From Isoetes taiwanensis (taxonomy: Eukaryota; Streptophyta; Lycopodiopsida; Isoetales; Isoetaceae), in contig JAJEKV010000017.1 in NCBI GenBank assembly GCA_021234155.1, forward strand, positions 3,942,792-4,006,791: 64,000 nucleotides of DNA, read 5' to 3'. The position numbers and the translations under genes were made by a program. Positions 10,144 through 34,667 of this stretch are shown here, piece by piece; position 1 is the first letter of the stretch, and every line of letters starts with the position of its first letter. The notes below the pieces were generated by a model. That model searched no databases and had not been told where the DNA came from. It worked only from the letters and a program-made list of their open reading frames with translations.

Positions 10144-13100
10144 ATGTTGCAGCTGAGCATTTTGATGAAGATATTTGGTTACTTGATTCTGCTGCGAATG
10201 GCTTATGGTAATTTGGCAAAGTCCAAAGGAAAAGGCAGTTTTAATTTTCAAACTGAAAATTGCCTTACTCTCAAACTTGAGGATGTCATCCTAGTTCCTG
10301 GATTGTTGGTGAATCTCTTAAGTATAAGTGAATTTGATAGGAAGATGGGCTATTCAGAGGATTAGTTCACATTTTGCACAAAAATCCACTGGATTTTGTA
10401 GATCTTCAAAACCTTGGGCCTATTGCCAAAGGTTATCTCAATAATGAAGGGTTATATGTTCTTCATAAAGGGTCTTAGCTGATATGATATATACCCAGTC
10501 TTCACTCTCTGCAGCAGTTCCTCAATCTCAGGATTCACTTTGGCATGCACGGTATGGACATGTTGTTCATTCTGCTTTGGTAACAACATCTAAACATCAA
10601 ATGGTTAAAGGCTTACCTATACTTAAAGCTCAAGATCTTGATTGTCATGCTTGCAGACTTGGCAAGCAAGTCCAAGCTCCTTATTCTTCTCAAGCAGAAT
10701 TTCGTGCTCAAACACCTTTGGAACTTATACATTCAGATATGTGTTATCTTCCTACTGAATCATATGGTGGAAACAGGTATTTTATGGTCTTTGTTGATGA
10801 CTTTAGTAGGTACACATGGGTGTATCCTATTAAGTTTAAGTCTCAAGCTTTCTCTCAATTCTTAACTTTCAGTCATCTGGTGGAGAATGAATTTTCCACA
10901 ACTATTAAGAAGCTAAGGACAGATAATGCACGAGAGTATCTTTCTCAAGAATTTGATGATTATCTCAAATCCAAAGGTATTCATAGGGAACTTATTGTTC
11001 CCTATGCTCATCCTCAGAATGGTGTTGCAGAACGTAAGAATAGAACACTTATGGATTTAGCCCGAAGCATGTTAAAGCACAAACAGTTACCTCCACAGTT
11101 TTGGGCAGAAGCTATTTTAACTGCAGCCTATGTTACAAACCGGGCTCCTACAAAATCATTGGGTATCAAGACTCCTTTTGAAGCTTTGTATGGTGTCAAA
11201 CCAGATGTTTCTCATTTCAAGGTATTTGGGTGTTTGGCGTTTGCTACTGTTCCAAGGGAAATTCTCCAAAAGAATGGCAAACTCTCAGATAGAGCAATAA
11301 AAGTTATTTTCATTGGCTATCAAGACAATATGAAAGCTTGGAGATGTTATAATCCGGTTACTAAGCGCGTTTTCTCATCAAGAAGTCTCATTTTTGTGGA
11401 GGATGCTGTTTACTCAAGTAAGTTCTATCAACCTAATGTGGTCGATTATGACAAGGCTATTTGCAATCAATTTGAAATTGGTAGTACTTCTCAAGCTTCT
11501 AATAATCATATATCAGGGATTTTTTCTGATTCAACACAAGCTCCTTCTACTATTGTTATTCCCCTTCTGATTTTTCACAATCAGTGGCATCTGATCCTGT
11601 CTTGTCTGTACCTCAGTCTCTTGATCCATATAGTGACTTTCTACCTCTTGATTATCAGTCTCCAATTTCTGATACTTCTTCATCCTCAACTGATATGACT
11701 GTCACAGAAAATAAATCACTTCGAAGATCTCAAAGGATTGCTAATCTTCCTCCAGTTCATTATTCTTGTAACTATGCTTTAATGGCACAAGTTCTTCATG
11801 ACAATGATCCTACAACTTATACAGAAGCAGCCAAACATTCTCATTGGGTACAAGCTATGCATGATGAGATCAACATGCTTCAAAAGCAACAAACATGGGA
11901 GTTGGTACCTAAACCTCTCAATCAGAATATTATTGGTGCTAAGTGGGTTTTTCGCACCAAATATCATTCAGATGGCACACTCTCAAAGCACAAGGCACGT
12001 TTGGTAGCCAAAGGTTATACTCAACAGGAAGGATTTGATTTCAATGAAGTGTTTGCACCAGTGGTTCGATTGGATACATTAAGGGCAGTCTTGGCTCTTG
12101 CAGCTCATAAAGGTTGGCCTCTTTATCAACTTGATTTCAAGTCTGCATTCCTAAATGGGGATTTACAAGAAGAACTCTACATGCAGCAGCCACCTGGATT
12201 TAAGGACAAGCTTCATCCTGATTTTGTTTGTAAACTTAAGAAGAGTTTGTATGGACTAAAACAGGCACCTCGCTGTTTAATCCTTTTCTTCTTTCTATGG
12301 GCTATCAAAGATCTCGTGCAGATCCTAATCTTTACTATAAGTTTGAAGGTGCCTCTGTTTCTATTATTCTCTTGTATGTTGATGACACTATCATAACTGG
12401 GGATGCTGCACAACTTATTTCTCAAACCAAAGAGGTCCTTACTCAACAATTTGAAGTTACAGATTTGGGTCTTATGCATTACTGTCTCGGCCTTGAAGTG
12501 TGGCAGACTTCTAATGGTCTTCATATTACTCAACAGAAGTATATTTCAGAACTTCTAGACAGATTTCATATGACAGATTGCAAGCCTTCACTTTTACCAT
12601 GTGACATTGGTCAAAAGCTCACTCTTGAATCTGATCATGAAGATGCTGATCCTACCTTGTATAGGCAGCTTGTTGGAGCCTTATTATACTTGACACATTC
12701 TCGTCCAGATATTGTTTATGCAGTAGGAGTTCTTACTCGATTCATGCAACATCCCAAGCAGCCTCATTGGAAAGCAGCTAAGACCGTGCTAAGATATCTA
12801 CAAGGCACTAAAACAGAAGGAGTTTTGTATCTCAAACACAATGATCCTAAGCTGGTTTTATTTACAGACTCTGATATGGCTTCCACAGATCTTGATCATC
12901 GAAGATGTCTCACTGGTTATGTATCATTCTTTGGAGACAATCCTATTACTTGGTGCTCAAAGAAACAAGCCACTACTAGTATCAGTACTACTGAAGCAGA
13001 ATTGAAAGCTCTTTGTATGACTGTACAAGAAATGTTGTGGCTTATTCATCTATACGAGGATTTACATATACCTATCAAACCTGCCTCTGTTCACTGTGAC

Positions 13101-13353
13101 AACAGTGGTGCTCTTTATCATATCAAGGATTACAAAGGTCATCTCCAAATTAAACATATGGATATCAAACTATATGGATATCAAACTCTGCTTTGTACGT
13201 GAACAACTTGAAAATGGTTCTCTCTCTCTTCTCTACTGTTCCACTCATGATCAAGCAGCTGATGGCTTCACTAAGCCTTTGGCTGGAAAACATTTTCAGA
13301 AGATGAAGGAAATACTGCACATTCTACCTCGGGCATCATCTCAGGGGGGATGA
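10144..13353 (+). pseudogene. pol: copia Pol: protease remnant, integrase, RT, RNase H; multiple lesions
   Basis: Protease is truncated: DSG is replaced by DSA and the following segment is missing, with a stop at 10363-10365 and another near 10480. Integrase (10484-11420) keeps the HHCC zinc finger and the catalytic Asp-Asp-Glu series (HSDM, RTDNA, GVAERKNR). A one-base shift near 11560 separates it from reverse transcriptase (11620-12830), where the YVDD box is intact but the frame breaks near 12275. RNase H (12840-13350) keeps FTDSD, EAEL and HCDNSG; an exact 16-bp tandem duplication (13156-13171, 13172-13187) shifts the frame again before the final ADGFTKPL region. Such an element could move only with proteins supplied in trans. 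Confidence 0.93.
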
Positions 13354-13381
13354 ATCATTTTCTCTCTCTCAGTTGTGCTAG

Positions 13382-13394
13382 TCATCAGGGGGGA
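13382..13394 (+). promoter_or_regulatory. copia polypurine tract
   Basis: Purine run AGGGGGGA directly before the 3' LTR. A second similar run (CTCAGGGGGGA) sits at about 13340-13350, at the end of pol. Confidence 0.75.
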
Positions 13395-13640
13395 TGTTAG
13401 AATATTGTATTCCACGTGTCATGATGACTAGGCACGCATGCTTGTTGCTGACATGGCATATCATTATGAGCCATAGTCACGCTTGCTGATGTGGCATGGA
13501 GCATGCTTGTTGCTGACATGGCAAACCTTTATAAGCCATAGTCATGCTAGTAGTTAGTTATCCAGTTGTGAGTAGGAGTGAAGCGTGTCATTTGTATCTT
13601 CTCTCTATTTTCAATACATTGAAAATCCTTAAGTCTTTCA
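13395..13640 (+). repeat. 3' LTR of copia element
   Basis: 246 bp, identical to the 5' LTR except at 13413. Followed by the target duplication TAACA. Confidence 0.96.
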
Positions 13641-13673
13641 TAACAGAAATGAGATGCTAACTAGATGCTAACA

Positions 13674-15283
13674 TCCCCCTAAATATCAAACACTGATCGT
13701 GAGATAAGGCAAAGTCAACCATAACATAAGCCATGGCTGCCAAACCATAGTTTTGAACCATATCTTTCTCCCTGTGTACCATTCGCGTGCCTTCGTGATA
13801 TACACATTCGAACCACTAATATAAGACTTCAGAAAAAACATGAAGCATCATGAAACTTATAACCCATATCAACAAGATGTATTTTCTATAATGCAGACCT
13901 CTTGCTGAAGAACTCTATCATGGTAGAACTCATAAATCTCATCTGATATTAGTGACCATCTTCCAATCATATCAGCATCATACAAATCCAATGAATTATT
14001 GTTCGAAATTTCAAACTGAGAAGCCACAAGCTGCCCTGAGAGACTTTCAGCAGACCGAATGATCAACTCATGATCTTCGACAGTAACCAGATTTTGATGT
14101 TTATTTAACTCATTGAAATCATGCTGAAGTTGAGTGTCAGATTCAGCAATTCTAAGAAGGACCTGGTTTTCAGAATGCAAACACCTATCTGTTAACAGCT
14201 TACTTGAGCCATCGAGATCACTATGCATGAAATGTATCAAGCATGCAGGCCGATCACTGTTGTGAGCTAGTTTCTCATTATGCGAACAGCTAAAATGACA
14301 CATGTAAACACATAGAAAGAGGCAAATTCAACATTCATGTTGACTAACCTTGATCATGATTGAAGAAAAGGTATCAACACGTGCATGAAGATCTACCAAG
14401 GTAAGTCCAAGACCTGCTCGTCTTTGACATCATACCTAAAAATTGACCAGCTCTTCTCTGACATAATTCTCATAGTCCAAATCAAACTCATCCATAACAT
14501 AATCTGCTACGTTCAAAGTAATGTCATTCATGCAAGGTAACTCGAGTTGCTGCTCCATGAGTCCTGCAGTCTCCCCTACAAATTCTCCAGCACTTGTCAA
14601 TTCAAGCCTTGGTTCTCTAAGATCTGGAGCAAGTTGCAGCTGAACAGCTATCAAGCTGAGCCTACTAACATATCATGCCAAATATCGATGCGACTTGTAG
14701 ATGTAGCAAAAACGTACCTCTGTGCTTTTGCTCTAAATAACCTACGAAACAAATTCCTACTCGATAGCTGCAAAAGTGCCGATCAGTACACGTATACTAT
14801 TGCAAAAATAGATCCTGCATACAAAGTCTTTTTACTTTTCCAAATAGATCCTGTATGCAAAGACTTATCACTTTTCCCAAAAATGACTCGGCAAGAAAAT
14901 ATGATCACAATTTTGTCAAATTTGCAAGACTCCCAGTCTAGCATGGCGTTCAAACAATTTACAAGATTTCCAGTCCAAAGAAGATTCACCATTGAATCAT
15001 CAAACGAATCTGCACCTCAAATCTGGTGTACAACTGAAAAATGTAGATCCACAAATCTTCATGAAGAATTCTCAAAGCCAAGACAATCCTATCTTACAAT
15101 CACCCTTTCTTTGCAAATCGATAGCAGGAAATAAACCTGGATGCTTGCAAATTGCAGCAAACACCTTTGAATTCGTCTCATCCAGTCAAATAAATAGCCA
15201 CAATACTTCCAACCGATCAATGCCTGAGAAACTTAGCTTAAGACCCAAACAAAAAAACTTGAGCTAATCCTTTCATCCAAAAA
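13674..15283 (-). other. internal region of a putative non-autonomous LTR element with gene-like exons
   Basis: On the minus strand this lies between a primer-binding-like site (15284-15296) and a purine tract (13674-13680). It has no gag, integrase or RT. Instead it holds gene-like open stretches: 14436-14654 (Glu/Leu-rich, with GLMEQQLELP and VADYVMDEFDLDYEN), a short stretch ending with a GTTAGT donor at about 14348, and 13905-14303 following a TTTTAG acceptor. I do not recognise the protein. It may be a captured host gene fragment or an unrelated decayed gene; the LTR-element reading is an inference. Confidence 0.35.
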
Positions 15284-15460
15284 GGCTCTGACACCATGTT
15301 AGAGCTCTATGATTTTAAAGGTACTGAGAAAGCCGACCAGCATGAAGCGTAAGCTCCTAGAGAAGAACTAACTCTAGTGAGGCGTGTCTATGGCATAAAT
15401 CATGATGCTATGTCCACAATAGATGGATGACTCGGCATGCACAGTCATCAACACACATGG
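15284..15460 (-). repeat. LTR-like sequence with primer-binding site on the minus strand
   Basis: Read on the minus strand, LTR-like sequence ends ...CTCTAACA at 15297 and is followed by TGGTGTCAGAGCC (15296-15284), a one-mismatch version of the Met-tRNA primer site. The core at 15350-15460 is shared with 8455-8580. The outer end of the repeat could not be fixed. It lies within about 150-310 bp of the ABCC stop codon and may overlap that gene's 3' UTR. Confidence 0.45.
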
Positions 15461-15610
15461 AGTATGATAATACTCTCCAGAGGACCAGCAAATGCTTTAT
15501 TCAATTGGCAAGAAAAGATGGCTTATAAGAGTCAGATTTAAGACGCATAAATAGAAGCCATCAGTGTACTGTCTTCCTCAAACTACAGAAGGTAGAGAAG
15601 TCCAATTCCT

Positions 15611-27857
<12,247 letters not shown>

Positions 27858-30502
27858 GGAAATGGAATGGGAGAAACTGGAGAATGGATCGGTTCAGGGG
27901 CAGAGCATTATGGGGAGCTAGATTGGATTGGAGGCAGGGGATCAATCCAGCTCCGGTGGATGGGAGCCATGGCTGATTAGAGGGAGCCTGGGACCGTGGG
28001 CTTACATTATTGCATTAACTTTTTTAGATTGTCGTTACCATAAAAGTTACAAATCTAGACCAGATTCAGTTTGGAAAAGTATCGGATGCATAATCCTTAG
28101 CATAATCAATTACAAGTTCAAGTTCCAACGAAACAAGGTGCTGTGGCACTGTAGCAGGGTTGCCCGTAAAGAGTCGAAACTAACAAAAATAAATAAAAAA
28201 TTCAAGAGATACCAAGGTTCGAAAAAAGTGAGGTTAACCTTACCTTTTGTCCTCAAATTTTGCCAATGTCCAAATTAACATATTGTCCTACAAAAAACTA
28301 GCAGAGCTGCAGGGTTGGGAAGAAGGCTAAGTAGATGGATTTGGGTTGGAATTTTAATTGTAGTAATTTGAATTTCGACGGCATGCTAAGAGAATATGTA
28401 TTAATATATGAATCTTACATTGGCCATCCCTTATTGGGTCCCTGATAGGAAGAATCCGCCTCGCGACGGCGTCTTGGAAATGTATGGTTTCCCTTCGTAT
28501 GACGAAGTGTGGATTACCGTAGGTTTTGAAGCAGCTACATTAGCAGCGTTTTGTTCTGCTGGAAGTCCGCCACCATGATTGGCGACACGATCGACAATTG
28601 CTTCATGTTCTTTATTCGCGAGTTCATCACATACAGTAGCCCAGGCGTGAAGGCCCTCCTCATGACTATAATTGCGTTGCCTTCTATCGTGTTGCAAATT
28701 AATAGGTTTCTTTAATGCAAAATGCAATGAGGCAAACCCTACAAGTATGTTGTGTTGTTGTATAAGACCGAAGTAGTATGGATTTTTTTCACTACAATGA
28801 TCTAGCCTAATGTTCATAGTTTGCCTTCTTTGCATAGTGCAAGTATAAGAACAAGTTCAAGGAACCCTACTTTTTATCCGCTTAACTTCTAACTTTTTAC
28901 GTTTTAACTGGCCGATCACTTCAATGCATAAATGTGTTATCCTAACTATAAAAAAACTTGGCATGGTGCCATTTTGCCAAAAAACGATTTATTCAGGATT
29001 CAAAAATCTGAAGCATTCGCAGTAGATAAATCTCTCCACATTATGTCACTATATTATGCAAATTGAACCTCTAATTGTTTTCAAGTAGAAGGAATAAAAC
29101 AATAAAGAAAACATAATCTCTTGAAGTACACATAGAGGCTTCGCATTTTATTTTTTAGAGATATCATTTGGTTTACACAAAACCCACATGCATAGCACTG
29201 CAGTCACAATACTTCAGGGGATCATCATCTGGTCAAAATCCATACGCACAACACTATAGTTGCTTTCAAGATATTGCAAGTGCTTTATCGCAAAGATGGC
29301 CTGCAGTTTACCCACATTATAAGATTGGAATAGGAGGCTGCAAATTAGGTCAGTGTAGAGATAGACAATTGTAAAATGTAAAAATAAAGCAGTAATGGCC
29401 AAACAATCATGATTTCAGGCAGCAAGTTTAAAGAAGTGAGTTTAAAGAAGTGAGCAAGTTTAATGTTTGCAATGATTCTTCACCATGGTCATACCAGCTT
29501 TCAACATTGATCTTGACACACCATGTTGCAACATTAAGATGTACTATCAAATACTTACCTTGTAATATTAAAATTTTCCTGTCTATGCATATTAAGAATG
29601 GATTTCTGCTACTTGGTATTTACTATCTTCCTTAGAACTATATGTAGTTGATACAAAGTGCCAAAAAGGCAAGGATATGAGACAACAATCAAAATCAAAT
29701 ATATGAGACAACAATCAAAATCACATACCATGCGCAGTAGGAAGCACTTCTCAGCCTCAAGGCTACTGAGTTACAATCAAGAATGTATACTTGCCACTTC
29801 ATCTGCCATTTTGTCTACAGGATGCAAATTGGGATATGAAATGTGTGAGAAACATGTGCCAAAAAACCTTCACCCAGCATAAAAATCCTGCCACAACCCC
29901 CTCACCCATCATGTTGTCTGGATGGAAGTGTAAAAAATCATTTTGCAGTTGCTATTTTTACTCAAAAAAAGAATGCACGAAGAGTAAGGATGACTACTGT
30001 ATGCAGAGTTTGAATCAACAAAAACGAAGTCGTAGAAAGCACTTACATGCAGTTTTGCTTGTCTCATCTTGTCTCTAGTACCTCAACTAGATAAAGTTGG
30101 TCCCAGTAACGATTCCCATGCTTTGAAGCTAAGTAGCAACTCATAGATGACCATCCAAACAGAGAAGAAAAAATATATATAACTTTGCCATGACTAGCGA
30201 TAGGATCACCTAGGATCACAAAATTGCCATGAAGATAACTGTACAAATAGAACACTAATCATATACCACATTGGACTGTTCACAACCTCAAACAACCAAA
30301 GAACAAATGCTAGAAAGATGGATGATAGCATGATTATTGCAAGGCGCTACAAGCAGCTCAAATATGACATGGCACTTGAGCAAAAACTACAAAAACCCAT
30401 GAGAGCTCGTCTATTTGCACCTGTGAGAGCATTTATTGCAAAGAAAGGGAAGCATGAGCATAGAGAAAGAACATGAGCTTACTCCAAGTCATTCTGCTAC
30501 AC
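27858..30502. other. ABCC 5' flank and gene-poor spacer
   Basis: The first few hundred bases upstream of the ABCC start should hold its 5' UTR and promoter; no TATA box could be assigned with confidence. A minus-strand open stretch of 134 codons at 28431-28835 has no recognisable domain and no supporting splice context. Nothing else identifiable. Confidence 0.5.
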
Positions 30503-30644
30503 GCATAAGTGAACAGTACAACTTCCAACAGAATTCTTAAGATTTTGCTTCAGATCATGGACAAGCGGAAGGAGTAGCATAAGTGAACAGTACAACTTCC
30601 AACAGAATTCTTAAGATTTTGCTTCAGATCATGGACAAGCGGAA
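30503..30644. repeat. tandem duplication, 74-bp period, 68 bp identical
   Basis: Bases 30503-30570 are repeated exactly at 30577-30644 (start GCATAAGTGAACAG, end ACAAGCGGAA). Perfect identity points to a recent local duplication. Confidence 0.9.
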
Positions 30645-31754
30645 AGAATTTACATACTGCTAGTAGCATATCTTGCCCGCTCCATTATTAAGTAATTTAT
30701 AAGAACGGGAATCCAATCTCAAACGAAAGGGCATCATAGTAATGTGGTCGTTTAAACAATCCAATTGTTCCATAAAAATATAATGGTAAAGCATTTGGTA
30801 TATTCCACAAACTAGAGTCATAATAACGAAGCAGTGGTGCTGCTCAGTAGCTCAGTACCTTGGTTATACAGACTTCAAGTCAAGCACAATGGTTTTGCAT
30901 ATATGCCAACCAGCAAAAAAGACACCAAAATCCCACTCAGTTTTTGAATGAGCACATTCCTCCTTTTTAAAAAGCTGTATAATCCTATAACGCTCACGCC
31001 TATAATTTTCTCTAGAACTTTAGACTATTGATATCTGAATGCGAAGTGTATATTGCATGAAGGTTCACCATACCAGGTCTCAGAACAATTTGAGACTATC
31101 TTCTTGAGTTTTATGATCAACTTGCCATCTTTGTAATTTTCAGAATCCTACACATGCCCTAGAATGGTTATGTCATTTGAAGAACTATTCCCTACTATCA
31201 AGAGTAGAATGAGCTATAACAAAGGGAATTCGGTGGCATCTACACATATTATACAGCTTTGTTATTGCAAGAGTATGAGAAAAACAATTCCACGTCTGAT
31301 GCAACTTATGATGGAGTTGTACCTGGAAGTTGAACAACAAAGAATGATCTTGTTTTTGTCTATATTGTCAAAAACTTGGAGGCTTTCTCTCACAACACTA
31401 TGTAAAGGAAGTTGCACTTTGGTCTGTACATCAGTACCATTTTTTTAGATAAAGGGACCTAGCCACAATCCAGAAATTACCTAATCATTATGTCATTGGT
31501 GAGAAACTATTGGAGGCAAAATGAACCAGCTAAGTCACCAGATCTGCAAAACAAAGACAAAGAGAATTTTAATACAAATTAAACTGCAAAACTGTGCATT
31601 AAACAATCCCAATACTACACATATCTACTGCAAAGGAATCATGCTTATACTTAAAGCTTTCAGAAAGGACTAAAACCATAGTCTTCTTTGCATAAAGTAG
31701 TAACATTTGAATATCTGACCTGCTTTGTCATGTGGTTGATGTATCTAAAGCACA

Positions 31755-32490
31755 GTCCATAGAATAGAATAGAATAGAATAGTTTTTTTAACGTCTACGG
31801 AGACCAATAGGTCATGGGACCCATACAATGGGCTAGTACAATCATTACTACTAGGATTAAAAAACCCCTGCCTCGAAAGTTTTTCAAGGGAAAAACCTTT
31901 GCAGTAATGATGATACTAGACAAGCTTAGATAATGACTACTGAGGGCTCAGTAATTGCAGACGTTTATCTAGAACCTCAAGTATGTATAATGCCAAGTCA
32001 TGCGGATGGTGCTGCCGAGAAGTTGTGAAAGTGGAATGGAATGCTAAGGTCTAAAAATGATTCGAACTATCTCAAAAGCGGGGCAACTCGGAAGAGTATG
32101 GCTTTCATCTTCAATAACTCAGAATGGCAACAAAGGCACATAGTCTCGCTTTCGCGGCAATTGCGGCCGCCCCATCTACCCTGCCTCAATCCAGACTGTG
32201 GGACCCCGTGCGAATTGATGCAATAGCTACAAGCTTGTTCCTGGACAATGAAGCAAGCAAATAAGCTTGGGGCCCTGGTGCCAAAGTGGGATTTATGTGT
32301 GCATGATAATGACCAGTTTTCACTTGGGCCAAAGTAACTGCGTCCCATATCTTTTGAGAAAAACGACCATTAAGATATTGTTGCAAAAAGCTCGGGATCG
32401 AATCGGCAAGCATCGAGGGCGATTATGCTTTAATGTTCTCAATCCGGGCAAACCATGTAGTGCAATGCTCTTTCTAGCTACAGTGCATTG
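31755..32490 (-). mobile_element. 5'-truncated LINE remnant with (TATTC)n tail
   Basis: On the minus strand, 32413-32186 and then 32185-32060 (after a frameshift) read like the C-terminal end of LINE ORF2: IASIRTGSHSLD, then GRWGGRNCRESETMCLCC, the zinc-binding region after the RT domain. A 3' UTR of about 300 bp follows, containing a hairpin-forming motif (31851-31900) and the phrase GGGTCCCATGACCTATTGG. It ends in about five TATTC units (31758-31785). The same 3' UTR occurs at 53497-53590. RT proper and ORF1 are absent. Confidence 0.75.
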
Positions 32491-33127
32491 TGCTAGTTAA
32501 AGATGCAAGAATTACTCTATTTTCATTATAATAAACAAGAAAATGATTCAATTGAATCATATATTCTATATCCAATCATTATGTATTATTATTTCTCATC
32601 TAAATATAAAAAATGCATGAATCATACTGTATTTTTGCAAATGAACTCATGAAACGTAACAAAAAAAAGACACTAAATATGAAATGTTCAGAGCAGAAGC
32701 AACAAAATTGATAATCTAGAAGCCTGGAAGGAGACCTGACAAAGCACATTGGAGCAATATCAAGACAGTCTGGTGAGATCAAATAAGATGCTCTAAACTA
32801 GGCAGATATAATGATTTTGAGTCAATACTGGTAATTGCTATCCGATGGGCTTACATGCTTGCACACAAAAATGGCTGCAATAGGACTTATTTTAAATAGA
32901 AACTAACAAGAAAAAGTAAATAAGTCTGTAAGGCTTACTCACATGGTGCCTCATTCCATTATAGCTTCAAGATAAATGTCCCCAGCTGATGGTTTTGGAG
33001 CGCAAATGGAATCTGAGTTCGACATTACGCAAGATGGCTCTTGCAAATATGTTGGCATGAACTACCACACCAAGAACTAACATTTGCTGGCCAAATAACC
33101 CAAAGTGCGGGAACATCTTGTTTACTT
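32491..33127. other. spacer between LINE remnants
   Basis: AT-rich, no coding potential seen. Confidence 0.45.
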
Positions 33128-34168
33128 TTTTTTTTTTAAGGACGTCATACTTTATTAATAACACTCCATCATAATACATAATACAATGCAGAGACAGGAA
33201 TAAAAAACCCAATGGACAATCAGATCCAGCTGAGCAGGGCCACCCATCTAAGCATGACAGTATAATGCAGTTCACACTATTCTCTTCTCCTACAAAGAGA
33301 AGAATAATATATAATCATACTTATAGAAAAGTTACTTTAACCAGGTCGAACTTCCACATCCATAGAATCATTAACAACAACTTGATCTGCTCCCTGGTGT
33401 CTCAATGCCACTGAACCAAGGACATCCACTGTAACAATCATAGCAGATACTGGAGCTACAGATTGAACTAACGCAGATTGAGGAGCCGAGCTATTTTTGC
33501 GACGTGCAAGCTTCTTCAAGCGTGAAGTAGACCATCCTTCTTCCAATAATTCTTGCTTGTGAGCAATGTCTAGAAGACGAGAGTGTTGATCCTCATTAAG
33601 AGGGTCTACTGATATAGACTGAGATGGAGATACACTCGAAGAAGCCGATGGTGCAGACATAGCTAGAGAAGAAGGCACTCAAGCTGGTAATACTGGCGGA
33701 TTAACTAGTGCAGAGGCAGATGAGGAAGGAGATGATACAACACGACATTCGAGTGAAGTGGCTGCTATGTGTCAGGGGATAGGAGCAATTGGAGAGGTAG
33801 AGACAAAAGTATGCCTAGACCTGTAAGTAGCGAAAGCCTCAACATTGGGAAACATCTTGGCAAGCTCAGGTCCATTAAGCAGACGTAGTTTATACTTGAA
33901 AAAAAAGTGGGCTACTTTTGACCACTACTGACTGAGGAACAGAAACACAAGTAGGAAGAGATACACAAATTCGAGGACCATTAACAATAGAATGGGCAAG
34001 ATGTATACCCAATCCATTGGTAATAGCAATCATAAAATCAGACACTTGCAGTTCTAATGGAAAATCCTCTAAGGCAAGCCAACAAGGCATGCGCAATGAC
34101 ACACTACAAGTTGAAAATCTACCAATGGAAAAAGTGTTTAATCCATCGTTCCATATGCAACTATGCAT
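33128..34168 (-). mobile_element. LINE remnant with ORF1 and poly(A) tail but no ORF2
   Basis: Minus strand. The 3' end is a poly(A) (T run at about 33128-33137 on the plus strand) preceded by AATAAAG and TGACGTCCTT, the same tail as the LINE at 49070-50348. Upstream, 34168-33890 reads as the N-terminal DUF4283-like domain of plant LINE ORF1 (PCWLALEDFPLELQ, ITNGLGIHLAHS, GPRICVSLP), and 33678-33337 as its Ser-rich C-terminal part (QELLEEGWSTSRLKKLARR). No RT sequence lies between ORF1 and the tail, so ORF2 has been lost or was never present. Frames are broken in places. Confidence 0.65.
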
Positions 34169-34439
34169 AATTTGGTGTTAACTCATATGTACTTTTGCTT
34201 ATTGACCTGAGGGAATAGAAAGAACAGCTGGATGCTTCAAATACGGATAGTACTGAATCACAATTGTAACTGCCGGAAGGTGCTACAACAACAAAATAAT
34301 TGCCTCTGAGTCTGAATATTTTATAATGTGGTCAAACCCACTGTTTGGTATAAATTGAAAAACTGGAATGGAATGAGATCCAAATCCTTGCTTTAACTCG
34401 GAGTCTGAAGATGTTGTATTCTTTAGTACAGAACGAGGA

Positions 34440-34667
34440 ACTTTTAAATCAAGTTCTAACCCTAGCACTAGTCCAGATGAACAAGAAAAACTTAGGGCAA
34501 ACTGCAAAGCCCTTAAACTGCTGGAGTGCTCTTCAACTACTACAGCACTAAAAACTTTTAAATCAAGTGTAAACCTAGCTCTAACCCAGAGGCACAAGAG
34601 AAAATTAGGGCAAACCGTAAAGCCCTTAATTTGTTGCAGAACTCGTCATATGCTGCTGCAAAACTAG
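34440..34667 (+). repeat. 114-bp tandem duplication with coding-like content
   Basis: Units start ACTTTTAAATCAAGT at 34440 and 34554. In the first copy the plus strand reads NPSTSPDEQEKLRANCKAL; the second encodes a matching NPEAQEKIRANRKALNLLQ after a frameshift. The protein is not recognised; it may be remnant coding sequence next to the LINE. Confidence 0.6.

Larger units (their letters stand above)
8614..13640 (+). mobile_element. Ty1/copia LTR retrotransposon, full length, coding-defective
   Basis: LTRs of 246 bp begin TGTTAG and end TTTCA. They are flanked by the 5-bp duplication TAACA (8609-8613 and 13641-13645). The primer-binding site TGGTATCAGAGC follows the 5' LTR directly and matches initiator Met-tRNA priming. 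A purine tract precedes the 3' LTR. Domain order gag, protease remnant, integrase, reverse transcriptase, RNase H defines copia. The two LTRs differ at one position only (8632 T, 13413 C), so insertion is recent, yet the coding region has several frameshifts, a protease deletion and stops. Confidence 0.97.

Noticed and set aside
28431-28835. 134-codon minus-strand ORF upstream of the ABCC gene
   Set aside because: No recognisable domain, no splice context and ordinary composition for spacer; not enough to call a gene.
30503-30644. CRISPR-like repeat array
   Set aside because: Only two directly adjacent copies, no spacers, plant genome; simple tandem duplication.
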